Below the pieces are notes generated by a model, which saw nothing but the letters and a program-made list of their open reading frames with translations, did not search any database and was not told the origin of the DNA. Positions 30,741-42,600 of a stretch of 64,000 nt of DNA are shown here, piece after piece (positions within the stretch are counted from its first letter, which is position 1; each line of letters begins with the position of its first letter). The stretch comes from Spirometra erinaceieuropaei (Eukaryota > Platyhelminthes > Cestoda > Diphyllobothriidea > Diphyllobothriidae): NCBI GenBank assembly GCA_902702965.1, contig CACRXP010000177.1, positions 547,396 through 611,395 of the forward strand. Direction: 5' to 3'. The translations under genes and the position numbers were made by a program.

Positions 30741-31408
30741 TGGGGCCTCGTACCTCAGTCGGTTAGAGCGTTGGTTAAACCCAAGCTTTACCCTTGCTGT
30801 CTTGGGTTCGAGTCTCACCATGGCAGCTGAATTTTTCACAGTTCGGTCAAGATGACTTATTCAAAATCTGCCTGTTAGTCATCTGGTGCAATCTAGATGG
30901 ATTACTTAGGGAATCCTGATCGGACAGTCAGCTTACTATATCAGATTTGGTGGATTCCAGACGTTGCAGTAGGTTGGGCGGGCAACTTTACCCAAATGTG
31001 ATTAAACTAACGTCTTCCGATAAGACCTCGTAGCCCAGGTGGCTAGGACGTTGGATGTACTCACGCCTTCCCCTTGCTGTCGTGGGTTCGAATCCCACTG
31101 AAGCGCCGAATTTTTTTTACAGTTGGGTCAAAATGAATTATTCAAAATCTGCCTAGTAGTAATCTGGTGGATTCTTAATAGATTACTTAGGAAATCCTGC
31201 TTGGACAGTCAGCTTACTATGTCAGATTTGGTGGATTCCAGACGTTGCAGTAGGTTGGGTGGGCAACTTTACCGAAATGTGACTCAACTCACGTCTTCTG
31301 GTCGGGCCTCGGAGCTCAGGGAGTTAGGGTATTTGCTGTATTTGAGTATTCCCCTTGTTTTCGCGCGTTCGAGGCGCCGACTTTTTCACAGCTGGGTCAA
31401 AATGAAAA
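30741..31408 (+). mobile_element. SINE family A tandem array (three heads)
   Basis: Head 1 at 30741 (GGGGCCTCGTACCTCAGTCG, B-box GGGTTCGAGTCTC), head 2 at about 31023 (GACCTCGTAGCCCAGGTGG, B-box GGGTTCGAATCCC) and a decayed head 3 at about 31300 (GGGCCTCGGAGCTCAGG, GCGTTCGAGGCGCC) are spaced about 280 bp. Between heads lie the same tail (TTTCACAGTTGGGTCAA-type) and body (AATCCTGCTTGGACAGTCAG, TGGATTCCAGACGTTGCAGT). tRNA genes are unlikely because head, tail and body repeat as one unit. Confidence 0.87.
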
Positions 31409-32142
31409 ACTGATCCGTCCAGCCCATTGTCTCCAATCGAGATCTAAACAGGTTTGGGGGCGGCCCCCGCAGATATCACGTAGAACCGCATGAAAGCACA
31501 GATCAAGCGTGAAATCAGTTACCCCATTAGCCATTATACATGTCCCTTAAAGCGCAGAGCGTTGTCACATCTGAAATTATTTGGCCTACACAGTTCTCCT
31601 TGTGAGCATGTGATGTAAATAAGGCGGGCGGGATTTGTTGACCGATTCGTAAAATTTTTGCGGCTGCCAGTGGGAGGATGGAGTGGAGCCGCTTCCTGCT
31701 CTGTTCTGATATTGTTCATCATGTCGCTATAAACATGTAGATGATGTGGAAATCTGTAGAGCGTCAAAGATAGTTCGATTACAAGAGTGACTATATGCAC
31801 ATACCTCCAGGACAATATTGACTTTGACTGTGGCCATCTTAGACTGCCTTGCTCTAGATGGGCTTGGATTTGGGTTGTTGTTAGGGTTACTCTTGGCTAT
31901 GGGCTTAGCAGGGTTGAGGTTATGGTTGGGGTTAAAGTTATGACACGTGAATAGGTACGTCGTCGAAATTAGTGCCAGGGGGAGGTGCGTACTAAAAAAA
32001 CTCAGCATCAAATGATGAAATGAAAAACAGTTACACGTACAAACGCTGTCGATAAAGAAAAAAGTTCACGTAACGTAATAATTCAGTAGTAGAATTTGCG
32101 GGTCAGAAGTAGACAGATGAAAAACCCCTTAACTATGAGAGG
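31409..32142. repeat. Unassigned DNA with a degenerate TTAGGG-like block
   Basis: Only 31861-31946 is notable: TTGTTAGGGTTACTC, GCAGGGTTGAGGTTATGG and TTGGGGTTAAAG are diverged telomere-type units. They give the minus-strand frame at 31727-32011 its N/P-rich (NPNHNLNP) appearance, which is not evidence of a protein. Confidence 0.6.
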
Positions 32143-33129
32143 TACAGTAGGTGGGCTAACTCATGAAATGTCAACCGAAATTCTGAAATGCGCTTTCGTT
32201 TCGAAAAGATTAATCAAGTAGGGTTGTAAAACTACTCATCCTGCAAAATAATACTGCAATATTTCAGTTACATCAGGATGCTGGCTTTCGAACGAAATTC
32301 CTTCCGGCTGCATACAAAAACCACGCTCCAAAAACGACTACTGAAGTAGTACGTATTTTCCTCACCGATTTTCAATGACCCTAAAATTCAGTTATAGTTC
32401 ATGGAAAACATGCATAAAAATATTCATTCTTTTGCTCATTCGGTAGAAAATTACGTCTTCGTCTACTTTTATACTCGAAAGAGGGACATATTTCGGTATG
32501 AAAAAGTTTCTAATTGGGACATTCAAATACAGTGAAGTGGTCGTTCATAAAACGTCATGTTTCTGCATTTACCAATGTGGCTTGTAAAGTTAACAATATG
32601 GATCAAATCCAATGCCAAATTTTATGAACCCCGTATAGTTTCCTCTCAATACCGTACAGAACTGTGTGTTTTTCCGTACGCTGAAAATACATGGCTTGTA
32701 GGTTGGAAAACCTGAATGCAAGAGTGGACGGCAGAGCGAGTTCAAAATTATTCAGGAATTATAAGTTTTTGAAAACCGAATAATACCCATCCTTCGAGTA
32801 TCATATTGGAAGAATGCGTACGTTTCTACAAAATGAGTAAACTAATTTATATTTTTATGCATGTTTCTCATGAAATTTAATTGGACTTTAAGGGTCATCG
32901 AAAATCAATGAGAAAAATGCATGCTACTTAAGTAGTCATTTTTAGAGTGTTGTTTTTTATGCAGCCGGGTGGAAGTTCGTTCGAAAGCCAGCATCCTGAG
33001 GTAACTGAATTATCGTAGAATTATACAGCGGACTGATTAGTTTTACAACCCTACTTAATTAATCTTTTCGAAACGAAAGTGCACTTCGGAATTTCGGTTG
33101 ACATTTCATGAGTTAGCCCACCTATTATA
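32143..33129 (-). mobile_element. FB fold-back element, subfamily B, loop reversed
   Basis: Left end TACAGTAGGTGGGCTAACTC, right end GTTAGCCCACCTATTATA. The right palindrome is intact (GCTACTTAAGTAGTCA); the left reads CTACTGAAGTAGTAC. The loop GCATTTACCAATGTGGCTTG is the reverse complement of the one in copies at 8078, 15114 and 17191. Confidence 0.9.
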
Positions 33130-34129
33130 CGTGGTAGACTGATGTGAGAGTCCTCATTTCAGATCTTACATATTTAAGCAGTATCGGTGGGCTATAGCAT
33201 ATTTGCGGAACAAATCACACAGTTAACCCGAACGCCCGTGAGTTAAAAATTTAACTGAACTGTCCTGATCGAAGATTAATTAACAAACATTTGGGAACTA
33301 ACTTCTTAAGCCTAGCAAACCCCCTGGGCTGGAGTTTGTTGAAGAGTTCCTAAGCATTTGAACACGGCATTTCTGTAGTGTAAGGCTTCTAAAAGTCTTC
33401 GAAAATTTCGAGTTTACAGTTCAAGCGTGCCAAACTACTTTGTTTCGCCTAATCGGACTTTTCGTCGTCTTTATCAGTAGACTGAAAGTAGCAAAAACCT
33501 GCCTGATTAGACTCAAACATATCAGGTTGCAAGAAAGGCTTCGCAAATTCACCGGCCTGGGAACTCTACTGCTAGTTGACAGTATTCACTTTACATTAGA
33601 CGTTGGTTTCTGCACGCATACGTTTCTCTCTAGTATGCTTTCATGATCCTCACTCAGCGTGTTCGTGGTACTTATTTTTAGGTCTGCGTGTTAGTCCCTA
33701 TTTGGTGATGGACATCGATAAGGCAAGTAAACAGCACAGGATAAACTTTCCGGCTAGATCTGAACAACTGTAGGTACCGGTACCGAAGCAGGTCACGCAA
33801 AATACTACGACAGACGACACCGATCGGCATGTGGCCCCCCTTTAAGTCCCACCTGTCTGACTGGGGAGTCAGTAAGAGTTTGTTCTAAACCGGACAGAAC
33901 AGGCAACAGCAGACGTCTCCGGCGCCTCTGTGTAGACCGCAGTCGCGCCTTCCCCCGCCGAAGGTATGACTCCACGCCCACGTCATTAGGCGTTGTTGTG
34001 TGCCGCGCGACTGGACTCGTTTCGTGACGCGAACACACTCACACGACGGGGAGCATTGTGACCACTGCTGCGTTCGCGTGTGATCAACCTGCGTACGATT
34101 ACTGGTGGCTGCTGTTGTTATGACCACAC
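33130..34129. other. No recognisable gene; unassigned DNA
   Basis: Frames at 33440-33646 (plus) and 33805-34127 (minus, two overlapping) have no recognisable motif. Part of 34000-34129 may be the upstream part of the next PLE but cannot be read. Confidence 0.4.
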
Positions 34130-35060
34130 GCTAAATTCGAGGCTGCATGAAAAACCATATCGGCAAGTAAGACCTTTGACGAAATATATATACACCGTTT
34201 ACATGTGGCGCACAAGCCGACGACTACAATTCGTAACCAGCTTGTACATCCTAAGGATAAGGTTGGCTATCTAGATAAGAAGGACGTCGTCTATAAGATA
34301 CCATGCAGCACCTGTAATGCGGTTTACTGTGGTCAAACTGGGAAATCGGTCTCTACACGAATATCAGTTGGCCGTAAAAAGGCTAGACCACTTGTCCCAC
34401 GTTTATTCGAAGACCCATTATTCTGACGAAGAAAGCTAAGCATTCACGCAAATCAGCTGGCAGTAAAGAGGCTAGACCACCTGTCCTAAGTGACATGACA
34501 TACATTAGCTACGGGACAACTTTAGTTGGGCGGTAACTCGCTTTGTCTGCGTTCGCCCTTCCAAGAAAGGCCTTGAATTCCTCGAAGCCGTGCACTCGCA
34601 TGACTCATGCATTAATCGGCAAATTGAGTTGGATGTCGTGCACTACAGTCTCGGGGAGAAATTAAAGAAACGAGAGTCAGTCAGAACAGGAGGATGCACA
34701 CGAAGGCCGCGAAAACGCCAAGAAAGTTTTGTTTTATTTAAGCACGTTTAAAATGCTAACTATTCCTGCACATTTGAGCGTCTTCTGACGACGAGCTGGG
34801 GAATCGGCGTCGAAATTTGCTAAAAATTAAGTTGTGTACATTTCCCGAGAGCGTGAGAATAATGAGACAGTCAGACGACCGAGTTGCGCCTCTGCCGCAG
34901 GAAGCTTAATACTCAGCTGAGGACGCTATCAATCGACTTATTGATCTGCCAGTCGCTTATCAAGCACTGCGTGAACAAATCAGCAGCGCAGCTGAAGGTC
35001 ATTCCCGGCGCGTGTGAGAGTTCGAAACGTCGGATAAATAAACCATTGGTCCAGCGATGT
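34130..35060 (+). pseudogene. Penelope-like element remnant: linker, GIY-YIG end and tail
   Basis: The plus frame at 34205-34426 gives AHKPTTTIRNQLVHPKDKVG, KKDVVYKIPCSTC and YCGQTGKSVSTRI, the PLE linker followed by the GIY-YIG start. After a break, KKGLEFLEAVHSHDSCINRQ and IELDVVHYSLGEKLK (about 34550-34670) give the conserved PLE C-terminus. A non-coding tail to about 35060 contains CTGACGA with CGAAAT at 34785-34816 and TCGAAACGTCGGATAAATAA near 35018-35037, both hammerhead-tail-like. The RT domain is missing, so the copy is 5'-truncated and has at least one frameshift. Confidence 0.8.
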
Positions 35061-35071
35061 CATGTATATGA

Positions 35072-35350
35072 CATGATACCGACAAAGACACGGGAAACCG
35101 GAATGGCCATTTCTGGCTTATTAACCGTCATCAGCTAGTCATGCCCAACCCCAACTGTGGATCGCTTGAGATTGGAACCTGGAATCTTTGGTCATGGAGT
35201 GTGACAATCTACCACTGAGACTGGAGCCCGTTTTCCTGTCGGTTGTGATCGGGAATATCAATTATGACAGATGGGAGCTCACCGATCAGGTTACGGAACG
35301 TGCTTGTTCTTTTGCGCCTTGGGGCTCATACTAGAACCCTCGCGGGCAGT
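35072..35350 (-). mobile_element. SINE family B copy with upstream body, minus
   Basis: The minus strand carries body (about 35350-35241), tRNA-like head (ACTGGAGCCCGTTTTC and GGTTCCAATCTC in complement) and tail ending TTTGTCGGTATCATG at about 35075. The A- and B-boxes are eroded. It forms the left half of a large inverted pair with the next copy. Confidence 0.72.
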
Positions 35351-35384
35351 CGCACAGCGACTTTGAGTAGAAATGAATGACATG

Positions 35385-35685
35385 GTGCCGACAAAGACAA
35401 GGGTAGAGTGTCAAACTCCATGACAAAAGATCCCGGGTTTGAATCTCAAGTGATTCACACTTGGGGTTGGGCATGACCGGCTGATGACGGCTAATAAGCC
35501 AAAAATAGCCATTCCGTTCTCCGTTGTCTTTGTCGGTATCATGTCATTTACTTCTACTACTATTTGCTGTGCAACTGCCTACGAGGGTTCTAGTATGAGC
35601 CCCAAGACACAACTAACCAAGCAGGTTCTGTAACCTGATCGGTGAACGCCCATCTGTCATATATGTATATGTGTACCCATATTCA
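35385..35685 (+). mobile_element. SINE family B copy, plus, followed by an inverted body
   Basis: A B-box remnant CGGGTTTGAATCTC, then TGGGCATGACCGGCTGATGA and GTCTTTGTCGGTATCATGTC. Then GGGTTCTAGTATGAGCCCCA and AACCTGATCGGTGAACGCCC at 35560-35680 are the reverse complement of the body at 35245-35345. So 35072-35685 is a near-palindromic arrangement of two units. Confidence 0.72.
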
Positions 35686-35689
35686 GAAG

Positions 35690-35865
35690 GAGATTACCGA
35701 CGAAGCCCCGGGAGATTTAACTGACCATCGTTGGCCTAATAATCGCAATCAATCAGCACCCGGGGTTCGACGTCGAGTGCTTTCAGTCCAACGATGGAAC
35801 GATCCGGCCACGAGCCTGTTGTCCTGTCGGCTGCGATTGGAAATATAAGCTATCGTTGCGAGATT
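35690..35865 (-). mobile_element. SINE family B copy, degraded, minus
   Basis: TTACCGACGAAGCCCCGGGA, GGCCTAATAATCGCAATCAA and CCACGAGCCTGTTGTCCTGT follow the family order on the minus strand, but the boxes have several changes. Confidence 0.6.
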
Positions 35866-36655
35866 GGTAACTACAATAATTTCTAAGTAATACCTGAGAG
35901 GCCTCTCAAATTACATTGAGAAAAATGGATTTATCCACGCATATGCGAAATCGTGGTCTTCCAGGATGCCATCTCGGCCCGGTGCTGACATCTTCTGGCC
36001 TGTTGGAATCAGTAGTTCACAACGTCAGGAAAGCCTGCTGTAACAATTCAAAACCAACATCTACCTCATCGTCATCATTGTTTTATGCACGTGTAGGTTG
36101 GCTTCTGAATATCACAGAGACCAATGGCGGCTTCTGAAGGAGTTAGACGGCCGTCCATATGCCCGCGAATTCCTACCTCTTGTCGCTTAAAACCGTGTAG
36201 GCATAGTACTTTTCAAATCACACGCATCTTTAACGCGTTGATTTTGCCTGCCTTAATACTACTTAAATCCTGCCCAACGGTCCCCTATGGGATTCTACTG
36301 CGTAGAAGCGTGTCAGTACTAACCACAAAATCCAACTGGCGTTCACACACTTTATACTGTGATCGTATAGACGTCCTCGGTAAGGTATCAACCCAAGATC
36401 TCAATTTATACTATCTGGCTGTAGTATGACCGCATGCAGACAATTTAATGTATCTGGCTAAAGGAAATTTTTGAAGACGGCTAAGCATAAACTCTGGACA
36501 ACTTAAAGAAAATCTGAGCAATGGGGTTGAAAAGCATGACGGCTAGATCGCAGTTGGTAGCCAGACCCCGTATTAGCGGTGGCTGGGGGGTTTGATTACT
36601 GGGGCTATTTTGTGGGGTTTCATAATCACATCTGATCCATTTGGCTTCCGTTTTA
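35866..36655. other. No recognisable gene; unassigned DNA
   Basis: Plus-strand frames 35916-36137 and 36124-36429 overlap slightly and show no motif. Confidence 0.4.
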
Positions 36656-36905
36656 CGTTTGAGGTTAGGATTAGGGTACCGGTTAATGGTTTCCGATTTT
36701 CGGGTTAGGGTTATGTCTTTAGCCTTAGGTCTTCGGGTTACGGTTAGGGTTTGAGCGTACGACTAGGTTTCAGTAGTACGATTCAGTTTTCCAGTTACGG
36801 CTATGCCTAAGGGCTACAGCTCCGTTTACGATTTCGGTTAGGGTAAGGGTTGCCGTTAAGGTAAACAGTTAACGTTTAAGGTTGAGGTTAGGGTTATGGT
36901 TAAGG
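36656..36905 (+). repeat. Degenerate TTAGGG-like tract
   Basis: About 250 bp of spaced, mutated telomere-type units on the plus strand: GGTTAGGATTAGGGTACCGG, GGGTTAGGGTTATG, ACGGTTAGGGTTTGAG, GAGGTTAGGGTTATGG. Flatworm telomeres use TTAGGG, so this is interstitial telomere-like DNA. Confidence 0.82.
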
Positions 36906-37920
36906 TCGCCGTCCGCTTCCCCATTCCTGGCTGCCAACAGTGCTCTAGCCGGCATTGTCATTATCCGTTCGTATCCGCGCCATGCGTGATATCATTAGTT
37001 GCTTAGAGAGAAATTCGATTTCAACGACTCCTGCAGCAAGGGCAGTTTCGCACTAGCAAGTTCATGATCAAACATCATGATCATTAGAAGGTTTTAGGTA
37101 TGTATTTTAGCGTCTCGGAAGAATGATAGATGTGGACTCCCCTTTTTACACGACTTGATGGGCAATGCATGCCGCAGCCAGAGACGACAGTTCAACTAAA
37201 CAAGGAAATCCGTGGTCGCTGTCTGAGGGCTGGATCAAAACCAGTCACCAAACCTTCCGTTTAGCGCACTTCCCCGAATGGACTCAATGCCAAAATCGCA
37301 TTTACACTATTTGAAATTGCCATTTTGGAGAGGTTAATCCAACGCTTTTTTAAAACGACGAAGACTGAGACGAGCAGAACGGACCAGCGGAAGGTTGTGA
37401 CGAAAGAGAAGAACGGACGACAGAAAGCACCGGGAAGACAGAACAACCCTGAGGACTGGACAGTTCACACTTGAAATCGTCTGGGTCGTCTAGGCACAGA
37501 ATCAAGGAGCGATCAGTCGACATTTCTTCCAACGAAAAACCCCTCTGCACCATGGAAAGCGATGAACGATCAGGTGTTGCTTATCAAATTTTTCCGGCAG
37601 TTACTCTTCAGACCGCATGGTAGCACGCCTTAGGTAACCAAATTGAAGAAAAATCACGTTTCTCAGAGATGGTTTGAGTGCGGATAACAATCTTTACTCT
37701 GCAGACATGAATGTAACTATACATCTGAGCATATAAAAGGGTCGATAGGATAAAGGCAGGGTATATAACCCTTCTGGGTTGTCGCTCAAAAACCCACCTT
37801 CTTATCTAAGTTAGGTGTGCTTCTTGGCGGTTTGTCTGGCAGTAGGCTGCGATAGGGGTTAGACGGGGAGCAGATTGTGGTCTCCGACAGCGGTATCGAC
37901 ATTAAAGTTGCCCGTTTTAG
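36906..37920. other. No recognisable gene; unassigned DNA
   Basis: Overlapping minus frames at 37261-37446 and 37350-37553 carry no motif. No repeat match seen. Confidence 0.4.
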
Positions 37921-38030
37921 GCTCAGGGTTGGGGTTTGGGAATTGAGTTATTTTTGGGGATAGGGTTGTCAGGCTTTGGCTGTGGCTTGGATTTGGGTTG
38001 AGGCTATGGTTAGGGTTTTGGAGCCTGACT
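37921..38030 (+). repeat. Degenerate TTAGGG-like tract, older
   Basis: GGTTGGGGTTTGGGAATTGA, GGATAGGGTTGTCAGG and GCTATGGTTAGGGTTTTGG are recognisable but diverged units. Confidence 0.65.
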
Positions 38031-39279
38031 CAATGTTAGTGATTTCCCATTTAAAGCATTACCATGCTTGGCGTTAGGTTTATGACTAACAACGTTCCCT
38101 TTCAAGGGGGTTGCATACCATACTCTTGCTGTCGAAGGCTACTTGAGGCCTGGGATCGGTGAGAGCCTTTCACATGGCATTTAATCTTCCCAAGCGTTAG
38201 ACTTTGGCACCAATGATCACAGAGTCCGCAATAACCAAACCTGGCTTCGAGGCTGACGACGACTTATCAGCGGCAACTGGTCGTGGCAATACCCTTTGTC
38301 TATATCTGTAGTCACTCTACGATACCGCTGATCCCAAGGCAGCTGACTATGAGGGTTTTGGAATTAGCTTCAAGTCACCGTGAGACGGGAATATTCTGAC
38401 ACCTGATCGGTAAACGACCCAACCACACAGACAGAGTTGTAGTGGGCAGCAAACGAAAGTCTTGCAGTTCGTCGCTGACTACGGTGAAATAAACCACTCC
38501 CTGCATCGGGTGATTTATATGGCAGTGAAGCAAATAAATTAAAAATCATTCCGCCGGAAAAAAGCTATTATTTTCCTCTCAAACGGAAGCAGTCCTCGTG
38601 AATATATAATCTTCAGAGGTTTATGGATTTGCGTAGTGAAAGGACCTTTCACGGCGATTATTAGACGCATTTACTAATTTTGCCCTACGACCGATGACTT
38701 TAACGTCGTAACGTCCACCTGTAGGAATCCAAAAGCCATTGAGAGTTGAAATTTAAACAGGAAAGATTCACTGCAAGAATTGGCTTTATGGCTGGTAGGA
38801 TGCAGCGCAGGGAAGACGTTTAAAAGTAGTCACCACCTAGAGAAGCAGCATCTTTCGGTAATTCATTTTGCGCCTTGTGGGCACAAAGCTTCCGTCCAAG
38901 ACTGACACACGAGCAGGCTAGCTAATGTCCCGTAATTGTTACGAAGCAGGGTCTATTTTTAGCCTCCGTGTTACGCCCATTATCAACGTGGACAAAATTG
39001 TCCGAGGTGAGTCCTTTATCACACACACACACACGCACACACACAGAAAAAGGCAGCTGATGGGCTCCAGTGAGGCGTAGAATTCCGGAGCCAATTGCAA
39101 AAGTCGGATTGTAGGCTGCAGTCGGCGGATATTTGCATGGTACACAGCGCACTCACCTCAACTGTCTAACGTGTAACTGAGCCGACCACTTAAATTGCAG
39201 CTGAGCGACAGCAAAGTGTGGATACTTGAGCATCTTTACTCCGGCGTTTAGGTGAGGTATTTTGTGTCCTTAAAGCGGT
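38031..39279. other. No recognisable gene; CA run
   Basis: A CA-rich run lies at about 39020-39047. Frames on the minus strand across it are produced by the repeat. Nothing else is recognisable. Confidence 0.4.
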
Positions 39280-39630
39280 CAGTAGATGCGCTGGACCAAC
39301 ACTGGGGCTAGATCGGATTTTAACAGGTGTTATCGGGAATGCGTAGCAAAACAAATGGTCATATTCGGGATATGGCGGCAGGCCCGGTTGTGGGCTCACG
39401 TCGCGCCAACCGGGGTCTATACTGCCCCCACCGTTGTTTTGTCAATTAAAATCCTGGTCAAGTGTTTGTTAAGGAGTAGGCGGTGTGGTGGTACGCCTAG
39501 TTGCGGGTCCGGCCTTGCCAGCCACCCGCCCATCTTCCGCCTCCGGTTTTCTTGACTATGTCTTGACAGTGAGCGCACGTGGGGGATGAGGGAAGAGTGC
39601 GATAGACGTTGTTCAAGTCTAACATCACTA
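39280..39630 (+). repeat. Dispersed family G, copy 4
   Basis: GGTGTTATCGGGAATGCGTA, CTCACGTCGCGCCAACCGGG, GTGGTGGTACGCCTAGTTGC and TTTTCTTGACTATGTCTTGA match the other three copies in order. It is the most complete copy at the right side. Confidence 0.75.
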
Positions 39631-42600
39631 TTAACTACTTCACGCACACGTCCCCGTGCATGCTCTCACCCTGCTGTAGAGCAGGGTCACGACGGTCGAA
39701 CTGTCAGGTAGAATATTTAAAAATGAACAGTGTGTGTACGCTTTAGGTCTTGATGTATAGAGGGCGAACGAATTCCTTCAGTGCCTTTTTGGGCTCACCC
39801 GGTGGTTCGCTGTTGTGCAATAAATCCGCTGAAGTCACCCATTCACCCAGACTGATATTTACACCAAATGATATCTATTTCGGGTCTTTTTAAGCTAGTT
39901 TGGTGTTAATTTGTGCTTTTTGGCCTCAGTTTCCAGAGGTGAAGATTGGGAGTTTTCCGTCTCCGTTTGTTCTTGTCCAGGTGAGCCCAAATAGTGAGTT
40001 GTAAATCCATACAAAAGTGATAATATGGATTTTAAGGAGAGAGGTGGCGCGGTCCGTAGGTATATGAAATGAGGAATTCGCAAAAACGGGTCACGGGGGA
40101 TGTAACCTGTCCAGGACAACAAGTCGGTCGAATTCAAATCGCAGACCACGTAATCACAGCTACGCCCTCATAGATGAGATTTTCGAGCAGACTTCCTACA
40201 TGGAAATATCATCTTCCACCCTGCGCTAATTCACTGTCAGCGAATGAGCTGTGTCAAGAGTCTGCCTCATAAAATATCCTAAGTATTAACTGGAAAAAAA
40301 CAGAGACAGCCAAAAGCCCCTGATGATCCATCTATAAACCTGAAAGCTCGAAATTTGTCGCAACCTGGGTTTAAAGGAAGATAAATTTTCAGTGAAATGT
40401 CCTGAATTTATTTTGCCAGCGTAGACAACCTGCAAGCAGACATGAGATTTCAGTGGGGGAAATGTCCCTTACAACGACAGTTCTCAGTCATGTAAATGCA
40501 ACTTCAATTGGGTAATTTACTGTACGCAGTGCTACTAGGCTTGCATAAGGCGCACAGTTGACAAATGCGCTCAGTCTATCAGCGTGAACAGGAAACAGAA
40601 ACGGTTTGTTTTAGCAACGAGATCATAGATAAAGAGTCATAAAAGCCTGCTAAGAGGCACAAGCCTCTCAATCAGACGCAGCATCTGAGTGCATGTGCAT
40701 TGTATCCTGGCCCGCGAATTCGAATCGCTTTTCCCAGTCCACTAAAGAGTGTTTTATGTGCAGGGTACACGCATTTTACGCAGAAGAAGCAATACAAAAC
40801 CGCCAGACAAATGAAATCCTGGTCAGAATTATTAAATGGTCATGTTTTGCCTTAACAATTAATCTAGTTAAGGTACGTACAGTTAATTGTGTCATAAAAT
40901 TTATGATCAGCAGATAATTCGTTGTTTATTGATTTCTGTTTGGTCTTGATTTACTTGGAAAGAGGTTTGAAAAAGCGTTCAGACTTACGTCGCCGGCGAA
41001 ATCACAGACGGACTTCGTGATATCTCGGAAGCGAAATCCTTCTGTACCTTTTGCTTTCTGGGAGACCTTAAGACGAACATTTTGTCATGTCTTTTATCTG
41101 AGGAGGAGCTCTCCAACCGGTGATTGGTGTATGAAACCCCCAGGTTGGCCATCGCCACTGCAGTTTTGCTCCTTCAAGGCCTCCTCTTATTTGGAATTGA
41201 AGGCCGGGACGGACCAATTTGCAAAATCCTTTAATTTACTTGGTCAAAGTGTTGCTCTGAAGCTTCTATTTCAGGACGGATTTCGCAAAGAGCCTAAAGT
41301 GGGGGATATTTCGGATAAAAAATTCATTTTTGATAATACAAATGAAAGGCAACAACGAATAACTGTGTAATTGCCGGTTTTGCTTCCCAAAAAGCATTGC
41401 ATTGTCTAACTCACAAAGTAGCCAACCTTCAGAGTCCAAAATATCCTTAAAATTCCACCAAGTGAAATATGCATAATTAGATGATTCCTAAATACCATTT
41501 TACAAACCAGCTATCAGTTGAGTTGGTTCAGGTAGACTAAGGCCCCGCCCAACGCGTTAAATAGGAATGCTAGTTGCCAAACGTCCTTGAATCACACCAC
41601 ACGGCGAGGTATGCCGCAAAATCTTGTAAGAGGCAGGACTGTGACGTACCACTCCGTTCGGTCAGTCTGAAACATCTACGTCATGAATAAAGGGTTGATC
41701 GGCGCCTCATATTGATTATAGTGTAGACAGGTTGCGCATTATCAGCTTCAATACAAACTCTTCCACATACTCCCATGCACTGAAGAATGATGACTAGCAT
41801 GGCACAACATTGCTATCCTTCAAGAACTTCTTACGTTTTTAAGTCCTCTACTTCTCGAATCGGATTTCGGAAACGCGTCTCAGAAGAATGCAAAAGATGC
41901 GATAACAACCATATACATATTAGGTCATCGCAAGATGACAGAGAGGCCGAGGAGGTCGAATATTCTGCCAAAATATTTGTCTCATTTTAAACGTGAATGT
42001 AATGACCACAATACCTTCATGAGCATCTCTCCACCAAAAACAAGTTTAGTTGTTTGCTCGTGTTATAGCACGTTCGGCTCATCCTAGCTCTACGAGACGA
42101 AATATAGACATTTATCCATCTAATGTGGCCGTTTCGCGAAGCAGTACTTCGTGTAAACCCGGTCGATGTCTGAGACTGAAACACAGGCCGCTAGCTTTGA
42201 GCTGTAATTGGTACAATCGGAGGTTCGGATGTCGCCTGCCAGAAAACAACCTACAGGGAGGTTGCCTGAAATTAATATCAGCATCTTTTACACCATGATG
42301 TTTTTTCGTTTAAACGAGATTGACTGCTTTAGTACATAAATTTATAGTGACTGTAGAAGGCTTGGACCAGATCACAGGGACGAATGTGGCCTTAGATAAT
42401 CTGGCGGAGGGCGGTTAATTGCATCAGGGTAGCCCGAGCGCATAGTTTTATAGATTCACTAGAATAGTAGGAAAAACATCCGAATAAGACTAAGTAAGGG
42501 GTGTCTAAATATATACTACAGTGCGAACGTGAGAGGGTCTTTATAACACGAAGACTGGCTGGATCTTCCCGGTGGCAGTGCTCGCAAATACCGAAATTAA

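Noticed and set aside
30741..30825. A real tRNA gene
   Set aside because: A- and B-boxes are present, but the head is repeated with a tail and body at several loci and stems are imperfect. It is a SINE head. The same holds for 1866-1949, 56277-56362 and 62267-62351.
31727..32011. N/P-rich protein (NPNHNLNP repeats)
   Set aside because: The amino-acid repeat is a translation of the degenerate telomere-like tract on the other strand.
2253..33129. CRISPR array or bacterial IS cluster
   Set aside because: The repeats are about 1 kb fold-back units at irregular spacing, with LINE, PLE and mariner remnants; nothing prokaryotic is present.
36604..36630. Second copy of the TIR of the element at 25934-26213
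   Set aside because: GTGGGGTTTCATAATCACATCT resembles the right end, but the TTAGGG block lies on the wrong side and no partner end is seen.
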